From the NCBI GenBank assembly GCA_030691265.1, contig JAUYET010000024.1, forward strand, positions 1 to 32,126: a stretch of 32,126 nt of DNA, read 5' to 3'. Below, in pieces: positions 15,413 to 22,069 of this stretch. Made by a program: the position numbers and the translations under genes. How positions within the stretch are numbered: position 1 is the first letter of the stretch; every line of letters starts with the position of its first letter. Under the pieces are notes generated by a model, which saw only the letters and a program-made list of their open reading frames with translations, did no database searches and was not told the origin of the DNA. This stretch comes from Pseudomonadota bacterium (GTDB lineage Bacteria; Pseudomonadota; Gammaproteobacteria; Burkholderiales; Thiobacillaceae).

Positions 15413-16873
15413 CGCCGCCGCAAGTGGCAGATGAAAAGTAAATGCAGCGCCCTGGCCTTGCTGACTTTCCACCTGAATATCGGTGTCGTGCAGACGCAAA
15501 ATTCGTCGCGCAATCGCCAGCCCCAGCCCGCCCCACGGGCGCGTGGGATCACGGCGTGCGGCCAGATAATCGCGGTCGAACAGGCGCGGCAAAATTTCGG
15601 GGTCTATCCCTTCTCCGGTGTCAGTCACGCGAACACTCACCCGGGTACCGTTGCGGTCGGCCTGGATATGCACTGCGCCGCCCTGCTGGGTATGGCGCAA
15701 GGCGTTGTCGAGCAGGTTGACCAGCACACGTTCGATCAGCCCGATATCCGCATTCACCTGCTCCGCGCCGGGCTGCACATCGGCGAGCAGATCGACGCCG
15801 CGATTCTTCGCCATCAGCTCGAATTTCTGCACCACATCCTGAATCAGATCGGCCAGCGGGAAAGGCTCGGCGTTCGCCTGCACTTCGTCGCATTCCAGTT
15901 TGGCCAACTGAAACAGCTCGTCCGACAGGCGGCACAGCTTGCGGCACTGGCGTGCGGCGACGCCGACATAACGCAGGCGGTCCGCTTCGGACAGCGTATC
16001 CAGTTTGCGCTCCAGCAAATCCAGATAGCCGCGCAACGAAGTCAGCGGCGTGCGCAAGTCGTGCGACACCGCCATGACCATGTCGCGCCGCTGATGATCC
16101 TTGAGCTGAATGGTGTGAATCTGCTCGCCGATGCGCGTCGACATGGCGTGAAAAGCCTGGGTCAGGCGGCCTATTTCGTCGCGTGCCAGGATGGTTTTTA
16201 TCTGTTTGTCCGGCTGCGCGGCATGCGCCAAGGCATCGACTTCGGCAGTCAGCGCGCGCAGCGGGCGGGTCAGGGCGAAAAACAGGCCGAAACCCACCCC
16301 CATCGCCAGCAGCAAAGCGCCGCCGAGCATTGCACCGAGCGTGGCGAGGCTGTAGCCCCCCGCCAACTGCTCGGCCAGGTTGCGCCCATCCTCGCCGGTG
16401 AGGACCACGTAAACATAGCCGGTGGTTTGACTGCCCGCCGTCAGCGGGGCGGCGGAAAATATGCGCGACGCGTTCAGCGATTTGGGATCGTCCGCCCGCA
16501 GGGGCAAACGCGCACCGGCGAGAAAACGTCGCAGCGGTTGCAAATCGATTTGTTCGCGTACCACCTTGGCGTCGGGTTGCGCGTGGCCGCGCACCCGCCC
16601 TTGCGCGTCCAGCAGATAGGCCTCCACATTGGGATTGACCACCATCAGCATGTGGAACAGGGCTTTCAACTGGGCAGGATCGGGCTCGCCCGTGCGGTCG
16701 GTCAGCGGCAGGTGATCGCGGATATACAACGCGAGGTTGCTGGACAGTTTCTGGCTGATTTCCTCGTGGTACAGCTCGCTGGCGTGGCGCGTGATGAAAA
16801 CCATCGCGCCGCCAAACGCCAGCAGCAACAGAACCAGCGCCAGCGCCAGACGCTTGTGCAGACTGTTCAACAT
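15410..16873 (-). CDS. Membrane sensor histidine kinase of an OmpR-type two-component system
   Basis: The 487-residue protein has a membrane helix at about 11-30, a periplasmic sensor domain (about 31-172), a second helix (175-201), a HAMP domain (202-255) and a kinase core. His271 is in the H-box VSHDLRTPLTSL. The N-box is VNLLDNALRH, G1 is DTGEGIDPE, and G2 is GGLGLAI. The periplasmic part has no cysteine pair or obvious metal motif, so the signal is unknown. The start at 16873 overlaps the stop of the response regulator gene by seven bases (ATGTTGA), implying translational coupling. The protein ends in LPLAAA at a TAG lying at the edge of a repeat. Confidence 0.92.
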   Translation of the reverse strand: MLNSLHKRLALALVLLLLAFGGAMVFITRHASELYHEEISQKLSSNLALYIRDHLPLTDRTGEPDPAQLKALFHMLMVVNPNVEAYLLDAQGRVRGHAQPDAKVVREQIDLQPLRRFLAGARLPLRADDPKSLNASRIFSAAPLTAGSQTTGYVYVVLTGEDGRNLAEQLAGGYSLATLGAMLGGALLLAMGVGFGLFFALTRPLRALTAEVDALAHAAQPDKQIKTILARDEIGRLTQAFHAMSTRIGEQIHTIQLKDHQRRDMVMAVSHDLRTPLTSLRGYLDLLERKLDTLSEADRLRYVGVAARQCRKLCRLSDELFQLAKLECDEVQANAEPFPLADLIQDVVQKFELMAKNRGVDLLADVQPGAEQVNADIGLIERVLVNLLDNALRHTQQGGAVHIQADRNGTRVSVRVTDTGEGIDPEILPRLFDRDYLAARRDPTRPWGGLGLAIARRILRLHDTDIQVESQQGQGAAFTFHLPLAAA

Positions 16874-17625
16874 GCCGCACCCGGCTCCGCCAGTTTGTAG
16901 CCGACCCCCCACACGGTGAGGATGCGGCGCGGCTGGGCGGGATCGGGCTCGATCTTGTTACGCAGGCGATTGATGTGGGTGTTCACGGTGTGTTCGTAGC
17001 CCGCGTGGCTGTATCCCCACACCCGTTCAAGCAACTCGATGCGCGAAAATACCTGCCCCGGATGCCGGGCGAAATACAGCAGCAAATCGAATTCGCGCGC
17101 GGTCAACGTCAACGCGCTGCCCGCCAGGCTGGCTGCACGCGTGACCGGGTCGAGATAGAGCCCGCCCAGTTCGATCGCGCCAACCGCACGCCGCGCATCC
17201 CGGCCGAGCGCCGCCTCGCGGCGAAACAGGGCGCGCATTCTCGCCACCAGCTCCAGCACCGAAAACGGCTTGGCAATGTAGTCATCCGCACCCAGCTCCA
17301 GTCCGAGAATGCGCTGCGACTCGGCGCCACGCGCCGAAATGATGATGATCGGGATATAGGCCGCACGCATCCGCGCCTGGCGGCACAAATCCAGTCCGCT
17401 CATGCCGGGCAGCATGATGTCGAGCAGAAGCATGTCGAAATCACCCTGCGCCATGCGTTTGCTTGCCGTGTCGCCGTCGGCCACGTGTTCGACGCGAAAG
17501 CCTTCGTCGAGCAAATTGATGGTCAGCATCTCGGCGATGTCGGGATCGTCCTCAACAACAAGAATGCATTTGCTTTCGCGGGCATACATGGGCGGATGGC
17601 CAGGCTGGAGAGAGGAGCGAGTCAT
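16867..17625 (-). CDS. OmpR/PhoB-family response regulator
   Basis: The 252-residue protein has a receiver domain with the acidic pair in VVEDDPD, phospho-acceptor Asp69 in LLLDIMLPG and Lys119 in IAKPF, followed by a winged-helix DNA-binding domain (about 155-250) with LTAREFDLLLYFARHPGQVFSR, VNTHINRLRNKI and VWGVGYKL. It should be phosphorylated by the kinase encoded directly downstream. The ATG at 17625, with AGGG about 9 bases upstream, is preferred over a TTG at 17643. About 18 residues precede the receiver fold, slightly long for the family; the ATG at residue 13 is an alternative. Confidence 0.93.
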   Translation of the reverse strand: MTRSSLQPGHPPMYARESKCILVVEDDPDIAEMLTINLLDEGFRVEHVADGDTASKRMAQGDFDMLLLDIMLPGMSGLDLCRQARMRAAYIPIIIISARGAESQRILGLELGADDYIAKPFSVLELVARMRALFRREAALGRDARRAVGAIELGGLYLDPVTRAASLAGSALTLTAREFDLLLYFARHPGQVFSRIELLERVWGYSHAGYEHTVNTHINRLRNKIEPDPAQPRRILTVWGVGYKLAEPGAAC

Positions 17626-17648
17626 TATGAATTCACCCTGCAAAAAGC

Positions 17649-17672
17649 AATATTCACAATTTGTTGAATATT
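17649..17672. promoter_or_regulatory. Inverted repeat upstream of the response regulator gene
   Basis: AATATTCA (17649-17656) and TGAATATT (17665-17672) are perfect reverse complements separated by 8 bases, in an AT-rich patch unlike its GC-rich surroundings. It lies 24-47 bases before the response regulator ATG, where a promoter and a regulator binding site are expected. It could serve autoregulation or, less likely, the divergent PEP-CTERM gene about 100 bases away. Confidence 0.45.
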
Positions 17673-17776
17673 TGTTTACCCCCGCGAGAGGACTTCGCTA
17701 CGCGCAAGTGTGACGCTGCCGTCCGGGGATCAACCACTCGACCCCGTCTTCCAGCCATCGCACCCAAGGAGTTCTC

Positions 17777-18571
17777 ATGACACGTATTCGCATCCTCGCC
17801 GCCGCGCTTGCCGCTGGCGCCCTGCTCACGCCCGCCGCGCACGCCATGCAAGTCAAGGTCACCATCACCAGCCTGGCGCCCAGCCAGGGAGTGGAATTCA
17901 CCCCGGTCTGGGTGGGTTTCCATGACGGCGGCTTCGATACCTACAATTTGGGCGCAGCCGCGTCCGCGAACCTGGAGCGCCTGGCCGAGGACGGCAACGC
18001 CGCACCGATCAGCGCGGCCTTCAGCGCGGCCGGCCATACCCAGCAAGCCACCCTGCAAGGCACGGCCATCGGCGGCCCGCGCTTTGAGCCGGGCGACTCG
18101 ACCTCCTTTATTTTCGATCTGGACGGCAGCAATCCCGATAGCCGCTATATCAGCTTCCTGTCCATGGTCCTGCCCAGCAATGACGCCTTCTTTGGCAACG
18201 GCAACCCAACCGGTCACCGCATCTTCAATGACGACGGCAGCTTCGACGGGGAAGATTTCATCGTGCTGGGCTCGCTCGTGCGCGACGCCGGAACGGAAGT
18301 CAACGACGAGATTCCGGCCAACACCGCCCGCCTTGGTCAGGCAAGCCCCAATACGGGCGTGGACGAGTTCGGCGTCGTAACCGCGCATGCCGGCTTTATT
18401 CCCGGCGGCAATATCCTCACCGCTTTCCCGAATGGCGACTTCACCCAGACCGGCTATCAGGTAGCGCGCATCCAGGTGGCTGCGGTACCCGAACCTGAAA
18501 CCTGGGCCATGCTTCTGGCCGGCCTGGGATTGGTCGGTTTTAACGCCGCGCGCGCGCGGCGGCGTGGATAA
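17777..18571 (+). CDS. Spondin-domain protein with PEP-CTERM sorting signal
   Basis: The 264-residue secreted protein has a signal peptide (about 1-23, cleavage after AHA). A Spondin_N-like domain (about 25-220) contains TPVWVGFHDGGFDTYNLGA and SFIFDLDGS. The C-terminal sorting signal is a PEP motif (VPEPETWAM), a hydrophobic helix and a basic ARARRRG tail. PEP-CTERM proteins are exported and processed by an exosortase, usually in organisms making extracellular polysaccharide. The exosortase is not encoded here. AAGGAG lies 7 bases before the ATG. It is divergent from the two-component system and is followed 119 bases later by a second PEP-CTERM gene. Confidence 0.9.
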   Translation: MTRIRILAAALAAGALLTPAAHAMQVKVTITSLAPSQGVEFTPVWVGFHDGGFDTYNLGAAASANLERLAEDGNAAPISAAFSAAGHTQQATLQGTAIGGPRFEPGDSTSFIFDLDGSNPDSRYISFLSMVLPSNDAFFGNGNPTGHRIFNDDGSFDGEDFIVLGSLVRDAGTEVNDEIPANTARLGQASPNTGVDEFGVVTAHAGFIPGGNILTAFPNGDFTQTGYQVARIQVAAVPEPETWAMLLAGLGLVGFNAARARRRG

Positions 18572-18600
18572 ACGTCTGTAAAGGCTGCCTGACGCAATCG

Positions 18601-18627
18601 AAAACCCACCTGCCTACAGGCGGGTTG
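18601..18627 (+). other. Hairpin between the two PEP-CTERM genes
   Basis: AACCCACCTG and CAGGCGGGTT pair with one mismatch around a four-base loop. No U-run follows, so it is more likely an RNA-stabilising or attenuating hairpin than a full terminator. Confidence 0.35.
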
Positions 18628-18690
18628 GTCAATTCTTCTCGAAGGCAAGGGCGGGCAGCCATCAATCCGAACCTCAACCAGGAGTGCAGC

Positions 18691-19404
18691 ATGCCGAATT
18701 TTCGTTTGATCTCACTGGGCTTTGCCGCCCTCATCTCGCTGAGCCCGGTCTCGGCTCTGGCCGCCAACGCTGTGGTGGATGCCTATGACGACTTTCTTCC
18801 CAGTTACACCGCCGGCCCGGCCAATGGCGACCTGGACGTGATCGCCGCCGCAGCCTTCTACGATGGCGCCGATCAGCGCTTCTCCTTCAGCACCATCCTG
18901 GCCGACAAGGTTGGACTGACCGCGGGCGCGCTGTATGTCTGGGGGATCGACCGCGGCCGCGGCACCGAGCGCTTCCTGGCCGGCTCGCCCGCCATCGGCG
19001 CCGGCGTGTTGTTCGACTCGGTGCTGATCGTCCGCCCCAACGGCACCGGTTTGTATAACGACTTCATCAACGCCGTGGTGACCAACCTGGATCCCGCCAA
19101 CATCAAGATCGGCAGCCTCACCGTCACGCTGGAGGATCTGCCGCTTGGCCTGTTCGCCCCCGGCACGACGGGTTTCAGGAGCGACCCCAGCCAGTACACC
19201 TGGAATCTGTGGCCCCGCGTGGGCTTGGGCAGCAATAACCAGATCAGCGACTTCGCCCCGGATGCCGCCAACCTGGGCTTCCAGGTAACCGCTGTGCCCG
19301 AGCCCGAAACCTGGGCCATGCTGCTGGCCGGCTTGGGTTTGGTCGGCTTGCAAGCAGCACGCACACGGCGTCATGCCCAAGCACTTGGTGACAGTCTCAC
19401 TTGA
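18691..19404 (+). CDS. PEP-CTERM sorting domain protein of unknown function
   Basis: The 237-residue product has a signal peptide (about 1-25, ending ALAAN), a beta-rich middle part with no domain I recognise, and a C-terminal PEP-CTERM signal (VPEPETWAM, hydrophobic helix, then ARTRRHAQ). The sorting signal is nearly identical to that of the gene before it, so the two are probably processed by the same exosortase. The middle part is acidic, with no cysteine, and contains a GIDRGRGTERF segment. AGGAG lies about 9 bases before the ATG at 18691; the frame is open to 18625 but no better start is seen. Confidence 0.85.
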   Translation: MPNFRLISLGFAALISLSPVSALAANAVVDAYDDFLPSYTAGPANGDLDVIAAAAFYDGADQRFSFSTILADKVGLTAGALYVWGIDRGRGTERFLAGSPAIGAGVLFDSVLIVRPNGTGLYNDFINAVVTNLDPANIKIGSLTVTLEDLPLGLFAPGTTGFRSDPSQYTWNLWPRVGLGSNNQISDFAPDAANLGFQVTAVPEPETWAMLLAGLGLVGLQAARTRRHAQALGDSLT

Positions 19405-19435
19405 GGCTGTCCTTGGCGTCTCCGAAAACCTGGCT

Positions 19436-19456
19436 GGGCCGGCCCGTCGCCGGCCC
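19436..19456 (+). terminator. GC-rich hairpin after the second PEP-CTERM gene
   Basis: GGGCCGGC (19436-19443) and GCCGGCCC (19449-19456) form a perfect 8-base stem with a 5-base loop, 32 bases past the stop codon. It lacks a U-tract, so termination would be incomplete or factor-dependent. Confidence 0.4.
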
Positions 19457-19467
19457 TGCGGCCAGAA

Positions 19468-19555
19468 GAACTTGCGTTCTGAATCCTTGATTGGAAGATC
19501 GTTGATCCTAGATTCCGCAGTTGGAGTAGTCGTAGGTGCGAATTTATTCGCACAG
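19468..19555 (+). repeat. 88-bp direct repeat, copy 1
   Basis: This 88-base sequence, beginning GAACTTGCGTTCTG and ending TTATTCGCACAG, occurs again without any mismatch at 19674-19761. Its last part is one arm (19532-19553) of the GTAGGTGCGAATTTATTCGCAC palindrome that is complete only in the second copy. No coding capacity is evident. Confidence 0.9.
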
Positions 19556-19557
19556 CC

Positions 19558-19674
19558 GTAGGTTGGGCAAAGCGAAGCGTGCCCAACAGCGCGCCGGTTC
19601 GTTGGGCACGCTTCGCTTTGCCCAACCTACGTCACTACCGGTAGTGGGTGGGTGTGTTAACCCGATAAGCACGG
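19558..19674. repeat. Palindromic element copy between the 88-bp direct repeats
   Basis: It has perfect 30-base arms at 19558-19587 and 19601-19630 (GTAGGTTGGGCAAAGCG... and its reverse complement) with a 13-base spacer, followed by TAGTGGGTGGGTGTGTTAAC and the right terminus CCCGATAAGCACGG of the element found at 9128. The left outer arm is missing and is replaced by the 88-bp repeat. Confidence 0.85.
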
Positions 19675-19761
19675 AACTTGCGTTCTGAATCCTTGATTGG
19701 AAGATCGTTGATCCTAGATTCCGCAGTTGGAGTAGTCGTAGGTGCGAATTTATTCGCACAG
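19674..19761 (+). repeat. 88-bp direct repeat, copy 2
   Basis: Identical to 19468-19555, offset by 206 bases. It leads directly into the complete 22-base-arm palindrome at 19738-19795, so this copy looks like the original and copy 1 like a duplicated partial one. Confidence 0.9.
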
Positions 19762-19795
19762 TCAAGGACTTCGGTGCGAATAAATTCGCACCTAC
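19738..19795. repeat. Palindrome of the GTAGGTGCGAATTTATTCGCAC type
   Basis: Perfect 22-base arms (19738-19759 and 19774-19795) are separated by 14 bases. Each arm is itself nearly palindromic (GTGCGAA/TTCGCAC), so it could fold as one long hairpin or two small ones. Similar GCGAATTTATTCGC palindromes are common REP sequences in Proteobacteria. From 19796 to the sigma factor start there is only unremarkable sequence with a GATAAT (19898-19903) that could be a -10 box. Confidence 0.85.
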
Positions 19796-19945
19796 AGACA
19801 TCGCGCGCTCGACACCAACTCGGTATTCAGACGCATCACCGCCTGATCGTGGGCGAGCATTTTCACCGGCGGATTCTGGAGACCCCGTTGTTTGGCCGAT
19901 AATCGCCGCGTTTCCCTTGCCGCAGCCGACCCGAAGGATGTCAGA

Positions 19946-20542
19946 TTGAAAACACACCCTGCTGGCGAACCGGAACAGTGGCTGGACGACCACGGCACGG
20001 CGCTCTACAGCTTCGCCCTGGCGCGCATTCGCGATGAACATCTCGCCGAAGAGGCCGTGCAGGAAACGCTGCTGGCGGCGCTGGAGTCGCGCGAACGCTT
20101 CAGCGGCGCAGCCTCGGTGCGCACCTGGCTGATCGGCATCCTCAAGCACAAGATCATGGACCATTTCCGGCGCGCTTCCCGCGAGGCGCCGCTGGATGAC
20201 CCGGCGGGTTGCGACGACCTCGACGAGGGCGCAAGCGACGAGATGTTCGCTGCCGATGGTCACTGGCGAGATCGCATGGCCGATTGGGGCGATCCGCAGG
20301 AAACCCTGGAACGCAGCCAATTCATGGCCATCCTGCAGCGCTGCCTGGACGCTTTGCCGCCGCGTCTGGCCCGCCTTTTCTGGCTGCGCGAGGTGATGGA
20401 AGAAGACAGCGAAATAATTTGTAAGGAATTGGCGATCACGCCGACCAACCTGTGGACGATGCTGCATCGGGGCCGTTTGGGTCTTCGGCAGTGTCTCGAC
20501 AGGAACTGGGTCGGCAACGTGACTATCGCCGCCCGGGGGTGA
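19946..20542 (+). CDS. ECF-type RNA polymerase sigma factor
   Basis: The roughly 198-residue protein has a sigma-70 region 2 (about 12-80: ALYSFALARIRDEHLAEEAVQETLLAAL..., then VRTWLIGILKHKIMDHFRR) and a region 4 (about 130-190: LPPRLARLFWLREVMEEDSEIICKELAITPTNLWTMLHRGR). An acidic linker joins them. There is no region 1 or 3, as in ECF sigma factors. The start is taken as the TTG at 19946 because GAAGGA lies about 8 bases before it; the frame is open back to a TTG at 19892. The stop TGA is immediately followed by the ATG of a small zinc-finger gene, so the two are coupled as sigma and anti-sigma. Its likely target is the HvfA-like gene downstream and its own promoter. Confidence 0.88.
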   Translation: MKTHPAGEPEQWLDDHGTALYSFALARIRDEHLAEEAVQETLLAALESRERFSGAASVRTWLIGILKHKIMDHFRRASREAPLDDPAGCDDLDEGASDEMFAADGHWRDRMADWGDPQETLERSQFMAILQRCLDALPPRLARLFWLREVMEEDSEIICKELAITPTNLWTMLHRGRLGLRQCLDRNWVGNVTIAARG

Positions 20543-20824
20543 ATGAAAATGCTGACCTGCAAGGATGCAAGCCACTTGATCTCGGAACGCCTGGAACGCC
20601 CGCTGGGGTTCCAGGAACGCTGGGGTCTGCGCATGCATCTCTGGATTTGCGTCAGTTGCCGGCAGTTTGTGCGGCAGTTGACCTTGATGCGACTCGCCCT
20701 GCGCAAGCTGGGCGAGCGCGCCAAAGCCGATGCAGCCGGCGCGGAACTTTCCCCCGAGGCGCGTGAACGCATCCGCAAGGCTTTGGCCGAGCGGGGTGGT
20801 CACGAAAATGAACACGAGCACTGA
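20543..20824 (+). CDS. Small zinc-finger (zf-HC2/ZAS-type) anti-sigma factor
   Basis: The 93-residue protein has the zinc-binding anti-sigma pattern: Cys near residue 6 (LTCKDAS) and the H-x3-C-x2-C motif in HLWICVSC at about 32-39. A helical C-terminal part ends in a His/Glu-rich tail (GGHENEHEH). ZAS domains hold an ECF sigma factor inactive until a redox or metal signal alters them. There is no membrane helix, so it would sense a cytoplasmic signal. The ATG directly follows the sigma factor stop (TGAATG) and GGGGGTG serves as the Shine-Dalgarno. The His-rich tail suggests possible metal binding (inference). Confidence 0.82.
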   Translation: MKMLTCKDASHLISERLERPLGFQERWGLRMHLWICVSCRQFVRQLTLMRLALRKLGERAKADAAGAELSPEARERIRKALAERGGHENEHEH

Positions 20825-20849
20825 AGCCGCCCGGCTCCCCGAGACCATC

Positions 20850-20879
20850 GTCATGAATCGCCCGTTTTGGGCCCATGAC
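20850..20879 (+). other. Hairpin between the anti-sigma gene and the HvfA-like gene
   Basis: GTCATG (20850-20855) pairs with CATGAC (20874-20879), and inside it GCCC pairs with GGGC around GTTTT. It sits in the 74-base gap and ends 19 bases before the HvfA-like ATG. No U-run follows, so it may be a processing or attenuation site that lets the precursor be expressed at a different level from the sigma factor. Confidence 0.35.
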
Positions 20880-20898
20880 CTTACTTTGGAGAATCGAC

Positions 20899-21270
20899 AT
20901 GAACGCAAGCAAAACCACGCTGACCCTCGCCCTGACTGCGGCCATCGGCGCTGCCACCGGTATTGCCGGTAGCGCCCACGCGGCGGGCAATCCGTTCGCC
21001 ATGCAAGCCCTGAACCAGACCTACATGGTGGCCGCCGCCGACGACAAGGCGATGGAGGGAAAATGCGGCGGCAAGAAGGATATGGAAGGCAAGTGCGGTG
21101 GCGAGAAAGAGAAAGCCGGCGCAAAAGCAAAAGCAAAAGCCAAAGCCAAGGAGGGCAAATGTGGTGAAGGCAAGTGCGGCGGCAGCAAAGCCAAGACCAA
21201 GGCGATGGAAGGCAAGTGCGGCGGTGACAAGGCGAAAGCCATGGAAGGCAAATGCGGCGGTAGCAAGTAA
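20899..21270 (+). CDS. hvfA: HvfA/bufferin-like secreted RiPP precursor with six EGKCG motifs
   Basis: The 123-residue product has a signal peptide (about 1-28, cleaved after AHA), a NPFAMQALNQTYMVAAADDK segment typical of HvfA N-termini, and a low-complexity Lys/Gly/Ala-rich core. That core has six EGKCG motifs, with cysteines at 56, 66, 88, 93, 107 and 119; these are its only cysteines. In Haemophilus HvfA and in the related bufferins, an MNIO (DUF692) enzyme with a partner protein converts such cysteines into oxazolone/thioamide or thiooxazole groups that bind copper in the periplasm. No such enzyme gene is in this window. GGAGA about 9 bases before the ATG at 20899 supports the start. The sigma/anti-sigma pair 75 bases upstream probably controls it. 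Confidence 0.85.
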   Translation: MNASKTTLTLALTAAIGAATGIAGSAHAAGNPFAMQALNQTYMVAAADDKAMEGKCGGKKDMEGKCGGEKEKAGAKAKAKAKAKEGKCGEGKCGGSKAKTKAMEGKCGGDKAKAMEGKCGGSK

Positions 21271-21273
21271 GTT

Positions 21274-21345
21274 GTAGGGTGGATAAGCGCAGCGTGCCCA
21301 ACGAGCCGGCGCGATGTTGGGAACGCTACGCTTTGCACAACCTAC
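21274..21345. repeat. Hybrid palindromic element directly after the HvfA-like gene
   Basis: The left arm begins GTAGGGTGGATAAGCGCAGC as in the next element, but continues GTGCCCAAC and pairs with a right arm GTTGGGAACGCTACGC...CAACCTAC of the 9128 type, across a 13-base spacer. The arms are only partly complementary. It begins three bases after the stop codon of the HvfA-like gene. Confidence 0.75.
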
Positions 21346-21356
21346 GGCGCCAAGTT

Positions 21357-21427
21357 GTAGGGTGGATAAGCGCAGCGCATCCACCGATAGCCGACGATGG
21401 TGGATGCGCTGCGCTTATCCACCCTAC
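21357..21427. repeat. Palindrome of the GTAGGGTGGATAAGCGCAGC type
   Basis: Perfect 29-base arms (21357-21385 and 21399-21427) are separated by 13 bases. The arm sequence differs from the 9128 family apart from the GTAGG/CCTAC ends, but the arm length and spacer length are the same. The rest of the gap up to 21498 has no feature I recognise. Confidence 0.9.
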
Positions 21428-21498
21428 GGCTACCAAGGAAATAAAGGGTATTTTGGCAATTTCCGACTCCCTGACTGCATGGCTGAACCGGAAGCGTG

Positions 21499-22059
21499 AT
21501 GAAGCGATACCGACGATTACTCACGGTGGCCCTGTTTCTGGGCTTGTTGCTGGCGGTGTTCCAGACGACCGGCCTGCGCGATCACTTCAGCATCGAGTTT
21601 CTGCGCCAAACCGTTCTGGACAACCGGCTCGGCGGGCTGCTGATTTTTATCCTGCTGTTCGCGCTGGGTAACCTGATCCAGATACCCGGGTGGATTTTTC
21701 TTGCGGCCGCGGTGCTTGCGCTGGGGCGAACCTGGGGCGGGCTTGCCACCTATGTCGCCGCCAGCATTTCCTGCGTGATCAGTTTTCTGATCGTCCGCCT
21801 CATCGGCGGCGATGCACTGCGGCAGATGAAGAACCGGATCGTCACCCGCATCCTCGGGCAACTGGACAGCCGCCCGATCGCAAGCATTCTGCTGGCGAGA
21901 GTCATGTTTCAGACCCTGCCGGCCCTCAATTACGCCCTCGCCATGTCAGGTGTCCGCTTCCGCGCCTACCTGCTCGGCACCTTGCTCGGCCTGCCACTGC
22001 CTATCGCCCTGTATTGCCTGTTCTTCGACACCCTGGCGAAGGCGCTCCACCTGATATAG
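21499..22059 (+). CDS. TVP38/TMEM64-family (VTT domain) membrane protein
   Basis: The 186-residue protein has about five membrane segments and the VTT-domain core: LGNLIQIPGWIFLAAAVLALG, the WGGLATYVAASISCVISFLIVR stretch, and the conserved Arg-containing SILLARVMFQTLPALNYALAMSGVRFRAYLLGTLLG. Related DedA/VTT proteins act in lipid flipping or membrane homeostasis; the role here is unknown. GGAAG lies a few bases before the ATG at 21499, and a GTG directly before it could also serve. Two palindromic repeats separate it from the HvfA-like gene, so co-transcription is doubtful. It is convergent with the next gene (10-base gap). Confidence 0.87.
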   Translation: MKRYRRLLTVALFLGLLLAVFQTTGLRDHFSIEFLRQTVLDNRLGGLLIFILLFALGNLIQIPGWIFLAAAVLALGRTWGGLATYVAASISCVISFLIVRLIGGDALRQMKNRIVTRILGQLDSRPIASILLARVMFQTLPALNYALAMSGVRFRAYLLGTLLGLPLPIALYCLFFDTLAKALHLI

Positions 22060-22069
22060 GCGTTGCGCT

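Noticed and set aside
21047-21264. Tandem repeats in the HvfA-like gene as a CRISPR array
   Set aside because: The units are in frame, encode EGKCG motifs, are irregularly spaced and have no unique spacers.
19544-21301. 585-codon minus-strand frame covering the sigma, anti-sigma and HvfA-like genes
   Set aside because: Its translation is low-complexity and Arg/Leu/Pro-rich, crosses two palindromic repeats, and the plus strand carries three genes with motifs and ribosome sites.
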